DNA of 44,004 nt from contig VGFC01000012.1 in NCBI GenBank assembly GCA_016869045.1, positions 1 through 44,004 of the forward strand, read 5' to 3'. Source of the stretch: Armatimonadota bacterium (GTDB taxonomy: Bacteria > Armatimonadota > Zipacnadia > Zipacnadales > VGFC01). Shown here one piece after another: positions 10,759 through 19,825 of the stretch (within the stretch, counting starts at the first letter, position 1; each line of letters opens with the position of its first letter). A program made the position numbers and the translations under genes. The notes beneath the pieces were generated by a model, which saw only the letters and a list, made by a program, of their open reading frames with translations, was not told the DNA's origin and did no database searches.

Positions 10759-11127
10759 ATGAGCTTCGAGATCAACCGCCGAGAGGCCAGACGACGACGG
10801 CAGGTATCGGGACGGCGCAAGGTTCGCGGCACGTCCGAGCGTCCGCGGCTGTGCGTCTTCCGGTCCGCCCGGCACATCTACCTGCAGGTCATCGACGACG
10901 ACGCGGGCCGAACCTTGGTGTCGGCCTCGACGATGGAGCCCGCGATCCGCCAGAGCGTCGCGTCTCCGGCCACTATCGCGGCGGCGACGGCGGTCGGGAA
11001 GCTGATCGCCGAGCGCGCGAAGGCCGCCGACGTCGCGCAGGTCGTCTTCGACCGGGCCGGTTTCCCGTACCACGGCCGAGTGAAGGCTGTGGCGGAGGCC
11101 GCACGCGAGGGCGGACTGGACTTCTAG
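10759..11127 (+). CDS. rplR: 50S ribosomal protein L18
   Basis: [48 protein letters not shown]...[26 protein letters not shown]. Confidence 0.95.
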   Translation: MSFEINRREARRRRQVSGRRKVRGTSERPRLCVFRSARHIYLQVIDDDAGRTLVSASTMEPAIRQSVASPATIAAATAVGKLIAERAKAADVAQVVFDRAGFPYHGRVKAVAEAAREGGLDF

Positions 11128-11221
11128 CCCAGGACGGAAAACCGAACGTACCCGAACCACTGCCCCCGGTCGCGCGTATACGTCGTGGAGGCGACCGCCG
11201 GAGGCGGAAGGTGTGCGAAGG

Positions 11222-11413
11222 ATGACCCGCAAAGAGGGCGCGCTTCACATCACACTCACCAAGAGCCTGATCGGTAGCTGCCCGAAGGTCCGCAAGACCG
11301 CCGCCGCGTTGGGGTTGGCGCGGGTCGGTCAGACGGTCGTTCGGCCGGCCAACGACTCGGTCCGCGGCATGACCCGCACCATCAACCATCTCGTGAAGGT
11401 GGACGAGGGCTGA
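11222..11413 (+). CDS. rpmD: 50S ribosomal protein L30
   Basis: HITLTKSLIGSCPKVRKTAAALGLARVGQTVVRPANDSVRGMTRTINHLVKV. Confidence 0.93.
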   Translation: MTRKEGALHITLTKSLIGSCPKVRKTAAALGLARVGQTVVRPANDSVRGMTRTINHLVKVDEG

Positions 11414-11454
11414 CGGTACCCGGCCTGCGTCGATCCTGCTGGGGAGTACAAGCG

Positions 11455-11913
11455 ATGAACCTGGGAGCCATCAAGAGACCGCCGGGAACGCGCAAGCAGC
11501 GCAAGCGGGTCGGGCGCGGCGAGGGCAGCGGCTGGGGCAAGACCTGCGGCAAGGGCCAGAAGGGCCAGAACTACCGGGAGCAGGTCAACCCCCGCATGGA
11601 GGGCGGACAGAACCCCCTCTACCGCCGACTGCCCCACATGCGCGGCAAGACCAACCGCGCCATGAACATCGGCATGTTCCGCAAGGACTTCGCGATCGTC
11701 AACGTCGCGCAGCTCGACCGCTTCGAGGCCAACACGGAGGTCACGCCGGAGCTGCTCCGGGACGCCGGCCTCGTGAAGCAGGTGCGCGACGGGATCAAGA
11801 TCCTCGGTAACGGCGAAGTCACGAAGCCCTTGAACGTCACCGTGCACGCCGTCAGCGAATCGGCGCGACAGAAGATCGAGGCCGCCGGCGGAACGGTTCG
11901 GGTGGGCAGCTGA
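11455..11913 (+). CDS. rplO: 50S ribosomal protein L15
   Basis: KRPPGTRKQRKRVGRGEGSGWGKTCGKGQKGQNYR...MEGGQNPLYRRLPHMRG. Confidence 0.96.
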   Translation: MNLGAIKRPPGTRKQRKRVGRGEGSGWGKTCGKGQKGQNYREQVNPRMEGGQNPLYRRLPHMRGKTNRAMNIGMFRKDFAIVNVAQLDRFEANTEVTPELLRDAGLVKQVRDGIKILGNGEVTKPLNVTVHAVSESARQKIEAAGGTVRVGS

Positions 11914-13247
11914 TGAAGGAACGTCTCGCCAACCTGGCTCAGGCACTCAGGCTCCCCGACGTACGGAAGCGCCTCCTGTTCGTAATGGCGGCCTTTGCCG
12001 TCTACGTCGCCTGCGCCCACGTGCCGCTGCCGGGCATCGACAAGGAAGCGCTGGAGAACTTCTTCCGCGGCTCCGGCATGGGCTTCGCGAACATGCTCAA
12101 CAAGTTCGCGGGCGGGTCGCTGCAGCGGTTCTCGGTCCTGGCTCTCGGAATCATGCCCTACATCAACGCCTCGATCATCTTCCAGCTCCTGGGCATCGCC
12201 GTGCCCGCCCTCGAGGAGCTGCAGAAAGAGGGCGAGTACGGGAAGAAGAAGATCGCGCAGTGGACCAAGTACCTCACGGTCGCCCTCGCGCTGATGCAGG
12301 CGGGCGGCGTGATTGCGATGTTCCAGAGCCAGGGGATCTTCATCGGCGGGTTCGCCATTCGGATCTTCGACATCGTGATGATGACCGCCGGGTGCATGTT
12401 CCTCTACTGGCTGGGTGAGCAGATCACGGACAAGGGCATTGGGCAGGGCATCTCGCTGCTCATCTTCGTCGGCATCATGACCTCCATGCCCGAGGACGTC
12501 GCCCTGACCATCCAGCTGTGGAAGGGCGGCCAGATCCAGATCCTGAACATCCTGTTCCTGATGGCCATCTTCCTGGCGGTCATCTACCTGGTGGTCATGG
12601 TTCAGCAGGCCCAGCGCAAGATTCCCGTTCAGTACGCCAAGCGCGTCCGGGGCCATCGTGTCTACGGCGGCACCTCCAGCTTCCTGCCGCTCCGCGTGAA
12701 CGCCGCCGGTGTCATCCCGATCATCTTCGCGGTCTCGATCCTGATGTTCCCGGGCACGATCATCCAGTTCCTCCGCTCGGAGAAGATCGTCGGGGCCATC
12801 GCCAGCACGGGGATTCCCGAGGCGAGCGTCTGGAACGTCTTCTTCTACATTCAGATGTGGTCGGAGCCGGGTCGGAGCGTTGTGGCCTCGATCCTGTACT
12901 TCCTGCTGGTCATCGTGTTCACGTACTTCTACACCACCGTGACCTTCAACCCGGAGCGGATCGCCGAGGACCTGCAGAAGAACGGCGGCTCCGTACCGGG
13001 CATCCGCCCGGGCCACGCGACGCGCGATCACCTGGACCGCATTCTGTACCGCATCACGCTCGCCGGCGCCATCTTCCTGGGGTTCATCGCCGTCATCCAG
13101 TACTACGTGGGGCCCATCACGAAGGTCACGACCTTCAGCCTGGTCGGCGGCACGTCGCTGCTGATCGTGGTCGGCGTGGCGCTGGACACCATGCAACAGA
13201 TCGAAGCCCAGTTGCTCATGCGTGAGTACAAGGGCTTCCTGGACTGA
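11913..13247 (+). CDS. secY: Preprotein translocase subunit SecY
   Basis: Multi-TM protein with PGID, GIMPYINASIIFQLL, NGISLLI-like QGISLLIF and GxFLPLRVNAAGVIPIIFA motifs; position after L15. Confidence 0.97.
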   Translation: MKERLANLAQALRLPDVRKRLLFVMAAFAVYVACAHVPLPGIDKEALENFFRGSGMGFANMLNKFAGGSLQRFSVLALGIMPYINASIIFQLLGIAVPALEELQKEGEYGKKKIAQWTKYLTVALALMQAGGVIAMFQSQGIFIGGFAIRIFDIVMMTAGCMFLYWLGEQITDKGIGQGISLLIFVGIMTSMPEDVALTIQLWKGGQIQILNILFLMAIFLAVIYLVVMVQQAQRKIPVQYAKRVRGHRVYGGTSSFLPLRVNAAGVIPIIFAVSILMFPGTIIQFLRSEKIVGAIASTGIPEASVWNVFFYIQMWSEPGRSVVASILYFLLVIVFTYFYTTVTFNPERIAEDLQKNGGSVPGIRPGHATRDHLDRILYRITLAGAIFLGFIAVIQYYVGPITKVTTFSLVGGTSLLIVVGVALDTMQQIEAQLLMREYKGFLD

Positions 13248-13283
13248 GCCGTCCGCGGGAACCGGTACCGCGGGGAGGCGGCC

Positions 13284-13943
13284 GTGACGCCGAGCGACAT
13301 CATCCTGCTGGGGGCGCCGGGCGCCGGCAAAGGCACGCAGGCCAAGCTGCTCGCCGGTGACCTGCAGATCCTGCACATCTCAACCGGCGACATCCTGCGC
13401 GCCGCGGTCGCGGCTGGAACCTCGTTGGGCAAGGCCGCCCAGGCTTACATGGATCGCGGAGACCTCGTGCCGGATGACCTGATGGTGGACCTGGTCGCCG
13501 AGCGCCTGCAGCATGAGGACTGTGCGAAGGGAGTCCTGCTGGACGGCTTCCCGCGGACCGTGGCACAGGCCCAGGCGCTCACGAGGGTGATGGCGGAGGC
13601 GGGGCGCGGCGAGCCGGCCGCCCTTGCGATCGAAGTGCCGGAAGACGAGTTGGTGCGCCGCCTGTCGGCACGCCGGACCTGCCGGGGGTGCGGGGAGACG
13701 TTCCCAGTCGAGGCGCTACCGGCGAATGGGGCGTGCCCGAAGTGCGGGGGGGAAACGTACCAACGCGTGGATGACGCGCCGGAGGCGGTAGGACAGCGCC
13801 TGAGAGTCTACGCCGCACAGACGGCGCCGGTGCTGGAGTACTACCGGGAGCGCGGCAGCCTCCTGTCCGTGGAGGGGGTCGGATCGGTGGAGGAGATTGC
13901 CGGGCGGGCGCTGGCGGCGCTCAAGGGGCGGAGGGCGGGCTGA
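13284..13943 (+). CDS. adk: Adenylate kinase (Cys4 LID), GTG start
   Basis: IILLGAPGAGKGTQAKLLA...GDLVPDDLMVDLVAERL...LLDGFPRTVAQAQAL; CRGCGE...CPKCGG. Confidence 0.97.
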   Translation: MTPSDIILLGAPGAGKGTQAKLLAGDLQILHISTGDILRAAVAAGTSLGKAAQAYMDRGDLVPDDLMVDLVAERLQHEDCAKGVLLDGFPRTVAQAQALTRVMAEAGRGEPAALAIEVPEDELVRRLSARRTCRGCGETFPVEALPANGACPKCGGETYQRVDDAPEAVGQRLRVYAAQTAPVLEYYRERGSLLSVEGVGSVEEIAGRALAALKGRRAG

Positions 13944-14803
13944 TGGCCCGCAAGGGCGGCGGCCGGCAGCCGACGTGCAAGTCCAGGGCCGAGCTGCAGG
14001 CGATGCGCGAGGCCGGGGGAATCCTGGCAGGCGCGCTCGACGCGCTGGAGGGGCTGCTTCGGCCGGGAGTCACGACGGCCGAGCTGGACCGGTCTACCGA
14101 GGAGTACATCCGGGCTCACGGCGCGACCCCGTCCTTCAAGGGTCTATACGGGTACCCGGCGACGATCTGCTGTGCGCCGAATGATGTGGTCGTTCACGGG
14201 ATTCCGGACACGACGACCGTGCTGCGCGAGGGAGACATCCTCGGGATCGACGTGGGCGCCGAGGTTCGCGGAATGCACGCGGACCTGACCCGGACCTTCG
14301 CGATCGGCGAAGTGAGCGAGCGTGCGAAGCGGCTGATGGAGAAGACCAAGGAGGCGCTGGCGGCGGGGATCGCCCAGGCCGTGGAGGGCGCGAAGGTCCA
14401 GGACATCAGCCGGACCATCCAGGAGATCGTGGAGGGGGCGGGCTACTCGGTCATCCGGGACCTGACGGGGCACGGAATCGGGCGCCGTTTCCATGAGCCC
14501 CCGTCGATCCCCAACTTCGTGGCGCTCTCGCAGTTCCCCGAGGACTACGGGGTGCGGTTGCGCCGGGGGATGACGCTGGCGATCGAGCCGATGGTCGCGG
14601 AGGGCGCCTTTCGGATCGTCCGCGACCCCGACCGCTGGACATATCGAACGGCCGATGGTAAGCTATCGGCTCATTTCGAACATACGGTGGAGGTCACGCG
14701 TGGCGCGCCCCGCATTCTGACGTTGCCGGCCGGACCCGGGCGTGACTGCGAGCCAAGGCCCGAAGGGAGTGGAGCAGCCGGAAACGGCGGTTATGGCTCC
14801 TAA
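13943..14803 (+). CDS. map: Type I methionine aminopeptidase
   Basis: [37 protein letters not shown]...[15 protein letters not shown]...[18 protein letters not shown]...TLAIEPMV. Confidence 0.96.
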   Translation: MARKGGGRQPTCKSRAELQAMREAGGILAGALDALEGLLRPGVTTAELDRSTEEYIRAHGATPSFKGLYGYPATICCAPNDVVVHGIPDTTTVLREGDILGIDVGAEVRGMHADLTRTFAIGEVSERAKRLMEKTKEALAAGIAQAVEGAKVQDISRTIQEIVEGAGYSVIRDLTGHGIGRRFHEPPSIPNFVALSQFPEDYGVRLRRGMTLAIEPMVAEGAFRIVRDPDRWTYRTADGKLSAHFEHTVEVTRGAPRILTLPAGPGRDCEPRPEGSGAAGNGGYGS

Positions 14804-15086
14804 AGGAAGACCACCCAAGAAACGCAAGCCGCCCAAGCCGCAGCCCGAAGAGCCGCAGCGGGAGAAGGCCATCCGCGCGCAGGGCGTGGTTGTCGAGAAG
14901 CTGCCCAGCGCGATGTTCCGCGTGGAGGTCCAGCGCGAGGATGGCGGAGCGCCCCATGAGGTCCTGGCTCACGTCTCCGGCAAGATCCGGATGCGCTGGA
15001 TCCGCATCATGGCGGGCGACCGGGTGACGTTGGAACTGAGCCCCTACGACCTCACCCGGGGGCGAATCGTCTGGCTGCACAAATAG
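14793..15086 (+). CDS. infA: Translation initiation factor IF-1 with basic N-terminal extension
   Basis: [24 protein letters not shown]...[41 protein letters not shown]; preceded by [23 protein letters not shown]. Confidence 0.93.
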   Translation: MAPKGRPPKKRKPPKPQPEEPQREKAIRAQGVVVEKLPSAMFRVEVQREDGGAPHEVLAHVSGKIRMRWIRIMAGDRVTLELSPYDLTRGRIVWLHK

Positions 15087-15174
15087 CCGGCCCAGGCGGC
15101 GCAACCGTTGGCCCCAATCGGTTCTCCGGGGGGTCATGCGCCGTAGTGGTGCCGTTGTCAGCGGAGGTGTCGTC

Positions 15175-15288
15175 GTGAAAGTCAGAGCGTCGGTCAAGAA
15201 GCGCTGCATGAACTGCAAGATCGTGCGCCGCAGAGGCGTCGTGCGCGTCATCTGCAAGGAGCCTCGCCACAAGCAGCGTCAGGGCTGA
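15175..15288 (+). CDS. rpmJ: 50S ribosomal protein L36 (zinc type), GTG start; absent from the supplied ORF track
   Basis: Manual translation [42 protein letters not shown] upstream; canonical place between infA and rpsM. Confidence 0.95.
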   Translation: MKVRASVKKRCMNCKIVRRRGVVRVICKEPRHKQRQG

Positions 15289-15318
15289 GGCCCGCCCGTC
15301 GCACGGAGGAGTCGATCC

Positions 15319-15702
15319 ATGCCCAGAATCGCCGGTATAGACCTGCCGCGGGAGAAGCGCGCCGAGATTGCCCTGACATACATCTACGGCATCGGCGTGT
15401 CGCGCTCCCAGGAGATCCTCGTCAAAGCGGGGGTGAGCCCCGACACGCGCATTCGCGACATGACCGAGGATGAGGCGGCGCGCATCAACGACATCATCCA
15501 GCGCGAGTACGTGGTCGAGGGAGACCTGCGGCGCGAGGTGCAGTCCAACATCAAGCGCCTGATCGAGATCGGCACGTATCGAGGCATGCGCCATCGCCGC
15601 GGCCTGCCGGTCCGGGGCCAGCGTACCCGCACCAATGCCCGCACCCGCAAGGGGCGCGCCAAGACCGTCGCCGGGAAGAAGCGCGCGCTGCGTAAGACGT
15701 AG
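15319..15702 (+). CDS. rpsM: 30S ribosomal protein S13
   Basis: [34 protein letters not shown]...[25 protein letters not shown]. Confidence 0.97.
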   Translation: MPRIAGIDLPREKRAEIALTYIYGIGVSRSQEILVKAGVSPDTRIRDMTEDEAARINDIIQREYVVEGDLRREVQSNIKRLIEIGTYRGMRHRRGLPVRGQRTRTNARTRKGRAKTVAGKKRALRKT

Positions 15703-15710
15703 TGATGCAG

Positions 15711-15729
15711 CGCAGGCTTCCAGCCTGCG
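15711..15729. repeat. Hairpin in the rpsM-rpsK gap
   Basis: CGCAGGCT-tcc-AGCCTGCG perfect 8-bp arms. Confidence 0.65.
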
Positions 15730-15762
15730 AGACTGGTAATAGACGCCAACGGAGCCAGTGCA

Positions 15763-16158
15763 ATGCCAAAGCCTGCCGCCGGCAGCAAGCCGCGCAAGCG
15801 CGAGAAGCGCACGCTGGTCTACGGCCACGTGCATGTGAAGTCGACCTTCAACAACACGATCGTGTCGATCACGGACCCCGACGGGAACGTGGTCGCCTGG
15901 GCCAGCGCCGGCACCGCCGGCTTCAAAGGTACGCGCAAGAGCACGCCCTTCGCCGCGCAGATGGCGGCCGACAGCGTCGCCCAGCGCGCCAAGGAGATGG
16001 GCCTGCGCAAGGTCGATGTGTTCGTCAAGGGACCGGGCTCGGGTCGCGAGGCGGCGATTCGCGCGCTGCAGACCGCCGGCCTGGAGGTCGGCAGCATCAA
16101 GGACGTCACACCCATCCCGCACAACGGCTGTCGGCCGCCCAAGCGGCGCCGCGTCTAG
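15763..16158 (+). CDS. rpsK: 30S ribosomal protein S11
   Basis: [46 protein letters not shown]...[18 protein letters not shown]. Confidence 0.98.
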   Translation: MPKPAAGSKPRKREKRTLVYGHVHVKSTFNNTIVSITDPDGNVVAWASAGTAGFKGTRKSTPFAAQMAADSVAQRAKEMGLRKVDVFVKGPGSGREAAIRALQTAGLEVGSIKDVTPIPHNGCRPPKRRRV

Positions 16159-16223
16159 GCGGGACCGCGCCGCACCGCGCATCCCGGGCAGACCCCACGG
16201 GCTCCCCGGTTCGGAGGAGAAGG

Positions 16224-16874
16224 ATGGCACGCTACACTCAGGCGGTTTGCAGGCTCTGCCGCCGCGAAGCACAGAAACTGTACCTCAAAGGCTCCCGCTG
16301 CTACGGGCCCAAGTGCGCGTGGGAGAAGCGCCAGACGCCTCCCGGCGCGGGTTCGGGCGGAACGCAGGGCGGCAAGAAGGGCCGGATCATCAAGCCTTCC
16401 GACTACGCCCTGCAGCTCCGCGCCAAGCAGAAGTGCCGCCGGATCTATGGGGTCCTGGAGACCCAGTTCCGGCGCTACGTCCGCGAGGCCCAGCGCGAGC
16501 GCGGCGTCACGGGCGAAGCCCTGCTCCAGCACCTGGAGCGCCGGCTGGACAACGTGGTCTACCGCGCCGGTCTCGCGCCGAGCCGTTCGGCCGCGCGCCA
16601 AGCCGTCCGCCACCGGCACGTCGCGGTGAACGGGCGCGTGGTGGACATTCCCTCCTTCTCCGTCCGCGAGGGCGACGTGGTTGAGGTGCGCGAGCGCAGC
16701 CGCCCCAAGAAGCCCTTCGCGCTGGCCAAGGAGTCCGGCGGCGGCGCTCAGGTTCCGCAGTGGCTGGATGTGGACTGGAGCCAGTTCCGGGTCGCTGTCA
16801 AGGGCGTGCCGACGCGCGAGCAGATCGACTCGGACGTGAACGAGGCGCTGATCGTCGAGTACTACGCGAGGTAA
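16224..16874 (+). CDS. rpsD: 30S ribosomal protein S4 (Cys-rich zinc type)
   Basis: MARYTQAVCRLCRREAQKLYLKGSRCYGPKCAWEKR...LERRLDNVVYRAGLAPSRSAARQAVRHRHVAVNGRVV. Confidence 0.97.
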   Translation: MARYTQAVCRLCRREAQKLYLKGSRCYGPKCAWEKRQTPPGAGSGGTQGGKKGRIIKPSDYALQLRAKQKCRRIYGVLETQFRRYVREAQRERGVTGEALLQHLERRLDNVVYRAGLAPSRSAARQAVRHRHVAVNGRVVDIPSFSVREGDVVEVRERSRPKKPFALAKESGGGAQVPQWLDVDWSQFRVAVKGVPTREQIDSDVNEALIVEYYAR

Positions 16875-16950
16875 GGCGGACGCCGCCAAGGCGGAACAGG
16901 CTTGAGGCCTCGCCCCCATCGCGGGGGCAGAGATGCGAGGAGACGTGGAT

Positions 16951-17961
16951 ATGCTAGAAGCGCTGAAGCCCGCCATCCACCCGCTGCAGGTGACCGACAC
17001 CTACGGCAAGTTCACCGCCGAACCCCTCGAGCGGGGTTTCGGGCACACGCTGGGGAACGCGTTCCGCCGCGTGCTGATGTCACACATCCCCGGCGCGGCG
17101 GTCACTGCAGTGCGCATCGAGGGCGCGCGGCACGAGTTCACCACACTGCCCGGCGTGTATGAGGATACCACCGAGATCATCCTCAACATCAAGGAACTGG
17201 CGATCCGGATGCACGACGAGGAGGGCGAGGCGGGGGATGAGCGCCGGGTCATGCGGCTGGACGCGCAGGGCGAGGGCGACGTGACGGGTGAGCACATCAC
17301 GTGCCCGGCGGGCGTGGAGATCGTCAACCCCCATCTCGTCATCGCCCGCCTGACCGACCCGAAGGCCAGCCTGTCGATCGAGATGTGGGTGGAGCGCGGG
17401 AGGGGCTACCTGCCGATCGAGGACCGCGACCGCGAGAAGCGGGCCGCCGACATGATCCCGGTGGATGCGACCTTCTCGCCCGTGACCCGCGTCAACTACC
17501 GCGTCGAGCCCACGCGTCTCGGGCACCGCACCGACCTGGACCGGCTGGTCCTGGAGGTCTGGGGCGACGGCACGATGGAGCCGAAGGTCGCCGTGGCCAA
17601 GGCCGCCGACCTGCTGCTGGAGTACGTCAGCATCTTCACCGAGAAACGCTTGGTCGAGGCCGTGCCCGAAGAGGCGCCGAGCGCCGAGCCTGAGGTCGCC
17701 GGCCTCTTGCAGGCGCCCATCGAGAACCTCGACTTCTCCGTGCGCACGTACAACTGCCTGAAGAAGGAGAGGATCGACACGCTCGCCATCCTCATCGAGC
17801 AGACCGAGGAAGACCTCCTGTCGATCCGCAACTTCGGCAAGCGCTCGCTGCAGGAGGTCATCGACAAGCTCGCCGACATGGAGCTGTCACTGAAGCAGGC
17901 GCCGGGGGCGGTCCAGGAGTTCGGCGCCGGCGAGATGGCCCTCGGCGATACCGAGGAGTAG
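16951..17961 (+). CDS. rpoA: DNA-directed RNA polymerase subunit alpha
   Basis: FTAEPLERGFGHTLGNAFRRVLMSHIPGAAVTAVRIEG...; C-terminal FSVRTYNCLKKERIDTLAILIEQTEEDLLSIRNFGKRSLQEVIDKL. Confidence 0.97.
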   Translation: MLEALKPAIHPLQVTDTYGKFTAEPLERGFGHTLGNAFRRVLMSHIPGAAVTAVRIEGARHEFTTLPGVYEDTTEIILNIKELAIRMHDEEGEAGDERRVMRLDAQGEGDVTGEHITCPAGVEIVNPHLVIARLTDPKASLSIEMWVERGRGYLPIEDRDREKRAADMIPVDATFSPVTRVNYRVEPTRLGHRTDLDRLVLEVWGDGTMEPKVAVAKAADLLLEYVSIFTEKRLVEAVPEEAPSAEPEVAGLLQAPIENLDFSVRTYNCLKKERIDTLAILIEQTEEDLLSIRNFGKRSLQEVIDKLADMELSLKQAPGAVQEFGAGEMALGDTEE

Positions 17962-18004
17962 GCCTCCGGCCGGTCCCCGTGACGGCCCGAGTGAGGAGTC
18001 CACG

Positions 18005-18367
18005 ATGCGTCATCGCAAAGACTACCGGAAGCTGAACCGCGCCACCGATCAGAGGCTGGCGCTCCTGAGAGGTCTGGTCGCGTCGCTGTTCCGGCACGAC
18101 AAGATCGTCACGACGGTCCAGAAGGCCAAAGAGGCGCGGCGTCTCGCCGACAAGCTGATCCACCTGGCCTGTCGCCAACACGGGCAACTGGCCGCGCGCC
18201 GACAGGTCCTGCGCTACGTGAGCGACCAGGACCTCGTGCAGCACCTGTTCACCGAGATCGCGCCGCGCTTCGCCGGCCGCCCCGGCGGCTACACGCGCGT
18301 GCTGCGCGCCGGGCAGCGGCGCGGCGATGGGGCCGAGATGGCCGTGTTGGAGCTGGCGGCGGACTGA
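18005..18367 (+). CDS. rplQ: 50S ribosomal protein L17
   Basis: MRHRKDYRKLNRATDQRLALLRGLVASLFRHDKIVTTVQKAKEARRLADKLI. Confidence 0.97.
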   Translation: MRHRKDYRKLNRATDQRLALLRGLVASLFRHDKIVTTVQKAKEARRLADKLIHLACRQHGQLAARRQVLRYVSDQDLVQHLFTEIAPRFAGRPGGYTRVLRAGQRRGDGAEMAVLELAAD

Positions 18368-18400
18368 CGCCGTTGGGGGCCCTCGGGGCCCGGGCTGTCC

Positions 18401-19135
18401 ATGCGGAAGCTCAAGCTGACGGTCCAGTATGACGGAACGGACTTCGCGGGCTTCCAGCGCCAGCCGGACGTGCCGACGGTCCAGAGAGTGCTCGAAGAGG
18501 CGATCGGGCGCTGCCTCGGGCATCCCGTGAGCCTCACCGCCGCGAGTCGCACGGATGCGGGGGTGCACGCGCTGGGGCAGGTCGTGGCGGTCGAGACGGA
18601 GCGGCCGATTCCGGTGGAGGCGGCGCCGGTGGCGTTCACGGCGGCGTTGCCGGCGAGCGTCGCGGTCGTCGAGGCTGAGGAGGTCGATCCGGGCTTCCAC
18701 CCGCGCTTCGCGGCGAAGTGGAAGCAGTATGTCTACCGGATCGTCTCCCGGCCGGTGCGGTCGCCGATCCTGGGCCGCTTCGCGTGGTGTCTGCCGCACG
18801 AGCTGTCCGTCGAGATGATGGCCGCGGCTGCTGAGCACATCAAGGGGCGTTATGACTTCCGCAGCTTCTGCGCGGGGGGCGCCCCGGTCGAGGACTTCGT
18901 GCGTGAGGTGACGCGGCTCGACCTCTCGCGCGACGGCGACGTGATCGAGTGTCGGATCGAGGCGGACGGCTTCCTGTACAGGATGGTGCGGAACATCGTG
19001 GGGACGCTGGTGGAGGTGGGCCGCGACCGGCTGGCTCCGGAAGAGGTGGGGACGATCCTCGCCGCCCGGGACCGCACCCGCGCCGGACCCACCGCCCCGC
19101 CGCAGGGGCTCTGCCTGGTGAAGGTCGCCTACTGA
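18401..19135 (+). CDS. truA: tRNA pseudouridine(38-40) synthase TruA
   Basis: KLTVQYDGTDFAGFQRQPDVPTVQRVLEEAI...LTAASRTDAGVHALGQVVAVE...ADGFLYRMVRNIVGTLVEVGR. Confidence 0.96.
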   Translation: MRKLKLTVQYDGTDFAGFQRQPDVPTVQRVLEEAIGRCLGHPVSLTAASRTDAGVHALGQVVAVETERPIPVEAAPVAFTAALPASVAVVEAEEVDPGFHPRFAAKWKQYVYRIVSRPVRSPILGRFAWCLPHELSVEMMAAAAEHIKGRYDFRSFCAGGAPVEDFVREVTRLDLSRDGDVIECRIEADGFLYRMVRNIVGTLVEVGRDRLAPEEVGTILAARDRTRAGPTAPPQGLCLVKVAY

Positions 19136-19187
19136 CCGCGTGGCAACTGGGGAGTGCCGCCAGAGGGCGCATGGGGAGCATGGCTTT

Positions 19188-19318
19188 GGGCGCGATGAAT
19201 CGCGCCCCTACGTTCGGGCACGATGAATCGTGCCCCTACATGACGACGTACAGTGGCTTGTGATGTAGGGGCGCGGTTCATCGCGCCCAACGGTGTAGGG
19301 GCGCCATTCATGGCGCCC
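19188..19318. repeat. Cluster of four family-B palindromes (copies 2-5), two in each orientation, in the truA-rplM gap
   Basis: GGGCGCGATGAATCGCGCCCCTAC 19188-19211; GGGCACGATGAATCGTGCCCCTACAT 19216-19240; TGTAGGGGCGCGGTTCATCGCGCCC 19264-19288; TGTAGGGGCGCCATTCATGGCGCCC 19294-19318. Confidence 0.9.
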
Positions 19319-19339
19319 GCCTTGAGGGTCGGGAGAACT

Positions 19340-19768
19340 ATGAACAAGACGCAGGTCCAGTACGCGAAGCCTGAAGACCGACGCTGGTACGTCGTCAGCG
19401 CCGCCGATGACACGCTGGGGCGCGTCGCGGCGCGCGTCGCCGCCGTCCTGCGCGGCAAGCATCGGGCGACGTTCACGCCCCACATCGACGGAGGCGACTT
19501 CGTCATCGTCACCGACGCGGAGAAGATCCGCGTGACGGGTGACAAGCTGCGCCAGAAGCTCTACTACCGCCACTCCGGCCATCCGGGCCACCTGAGGTCC
19601 GAGGAGCTGCGGCACCTGCTCGAGCGTCGGCCCGAAGAGGTCATGATGCGGGCGGTGAAGGGCATGCTGCCCCACAACCGCATCGGTGCGAGGATGCTGA
19701 AGCGGCTGCGCGTCTACCGGGGCGAGGCGCATCCCCACGAGGCGCAGCAGCCTGCGCCTCTGCCGTGA
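19340..19768 (+). CDS. rplM: 50S ribosomal protein L13
   Basis: MNKTQVQYAKPEDRRWYVVSAADDTLGRVAARVAAVLRGKHRATFTPHIDGGDFVIVTDAEKIRVTG; ORF track start at 19253 runs through the repeat cluster and is not used. Confidence 0.96.
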   Translation: MNKTQVQYAKPEDRRWYVVSAADDTLGRVAARVAAVLRGKHRATFTPHIDGGDFVIVTDAEKIRVTGDKLRQKLYYRHSGHPGHLRSEELRHLLERRPEEVMMRAVKGMLPHNRIGARMLKRLRVYRGEAHPHEAQQPAPLP

Positions 19769-19825
19769 GGCGCGGCGACGGACGCGGAACAAGTCTCTTG
19801 ACCCGAGCGTCAAGGAGGACAGACA

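Noticed and set aside
11128-11221. Relic of rpsE in the rplR-rpmD gap
   Set aside because: Short basic peptides in the three frames (for example PVARIRRGGDRRRRKVCEG) only loosely recall the S5 N-terminal region; not enough to call a pseudogene.
11619-13376. 585-aa minus-strand ORF opposite rplO/secY
   Set aside because: His/Asp/Arg-rich antisense frame of secY; no family resemblance.
19188-19318. CRISPR-like array before rplM
   Set aside because: Only four short units, both orientations, spacers of a few to ~24 nt, and no cas genes; better described as palindromic repeats.
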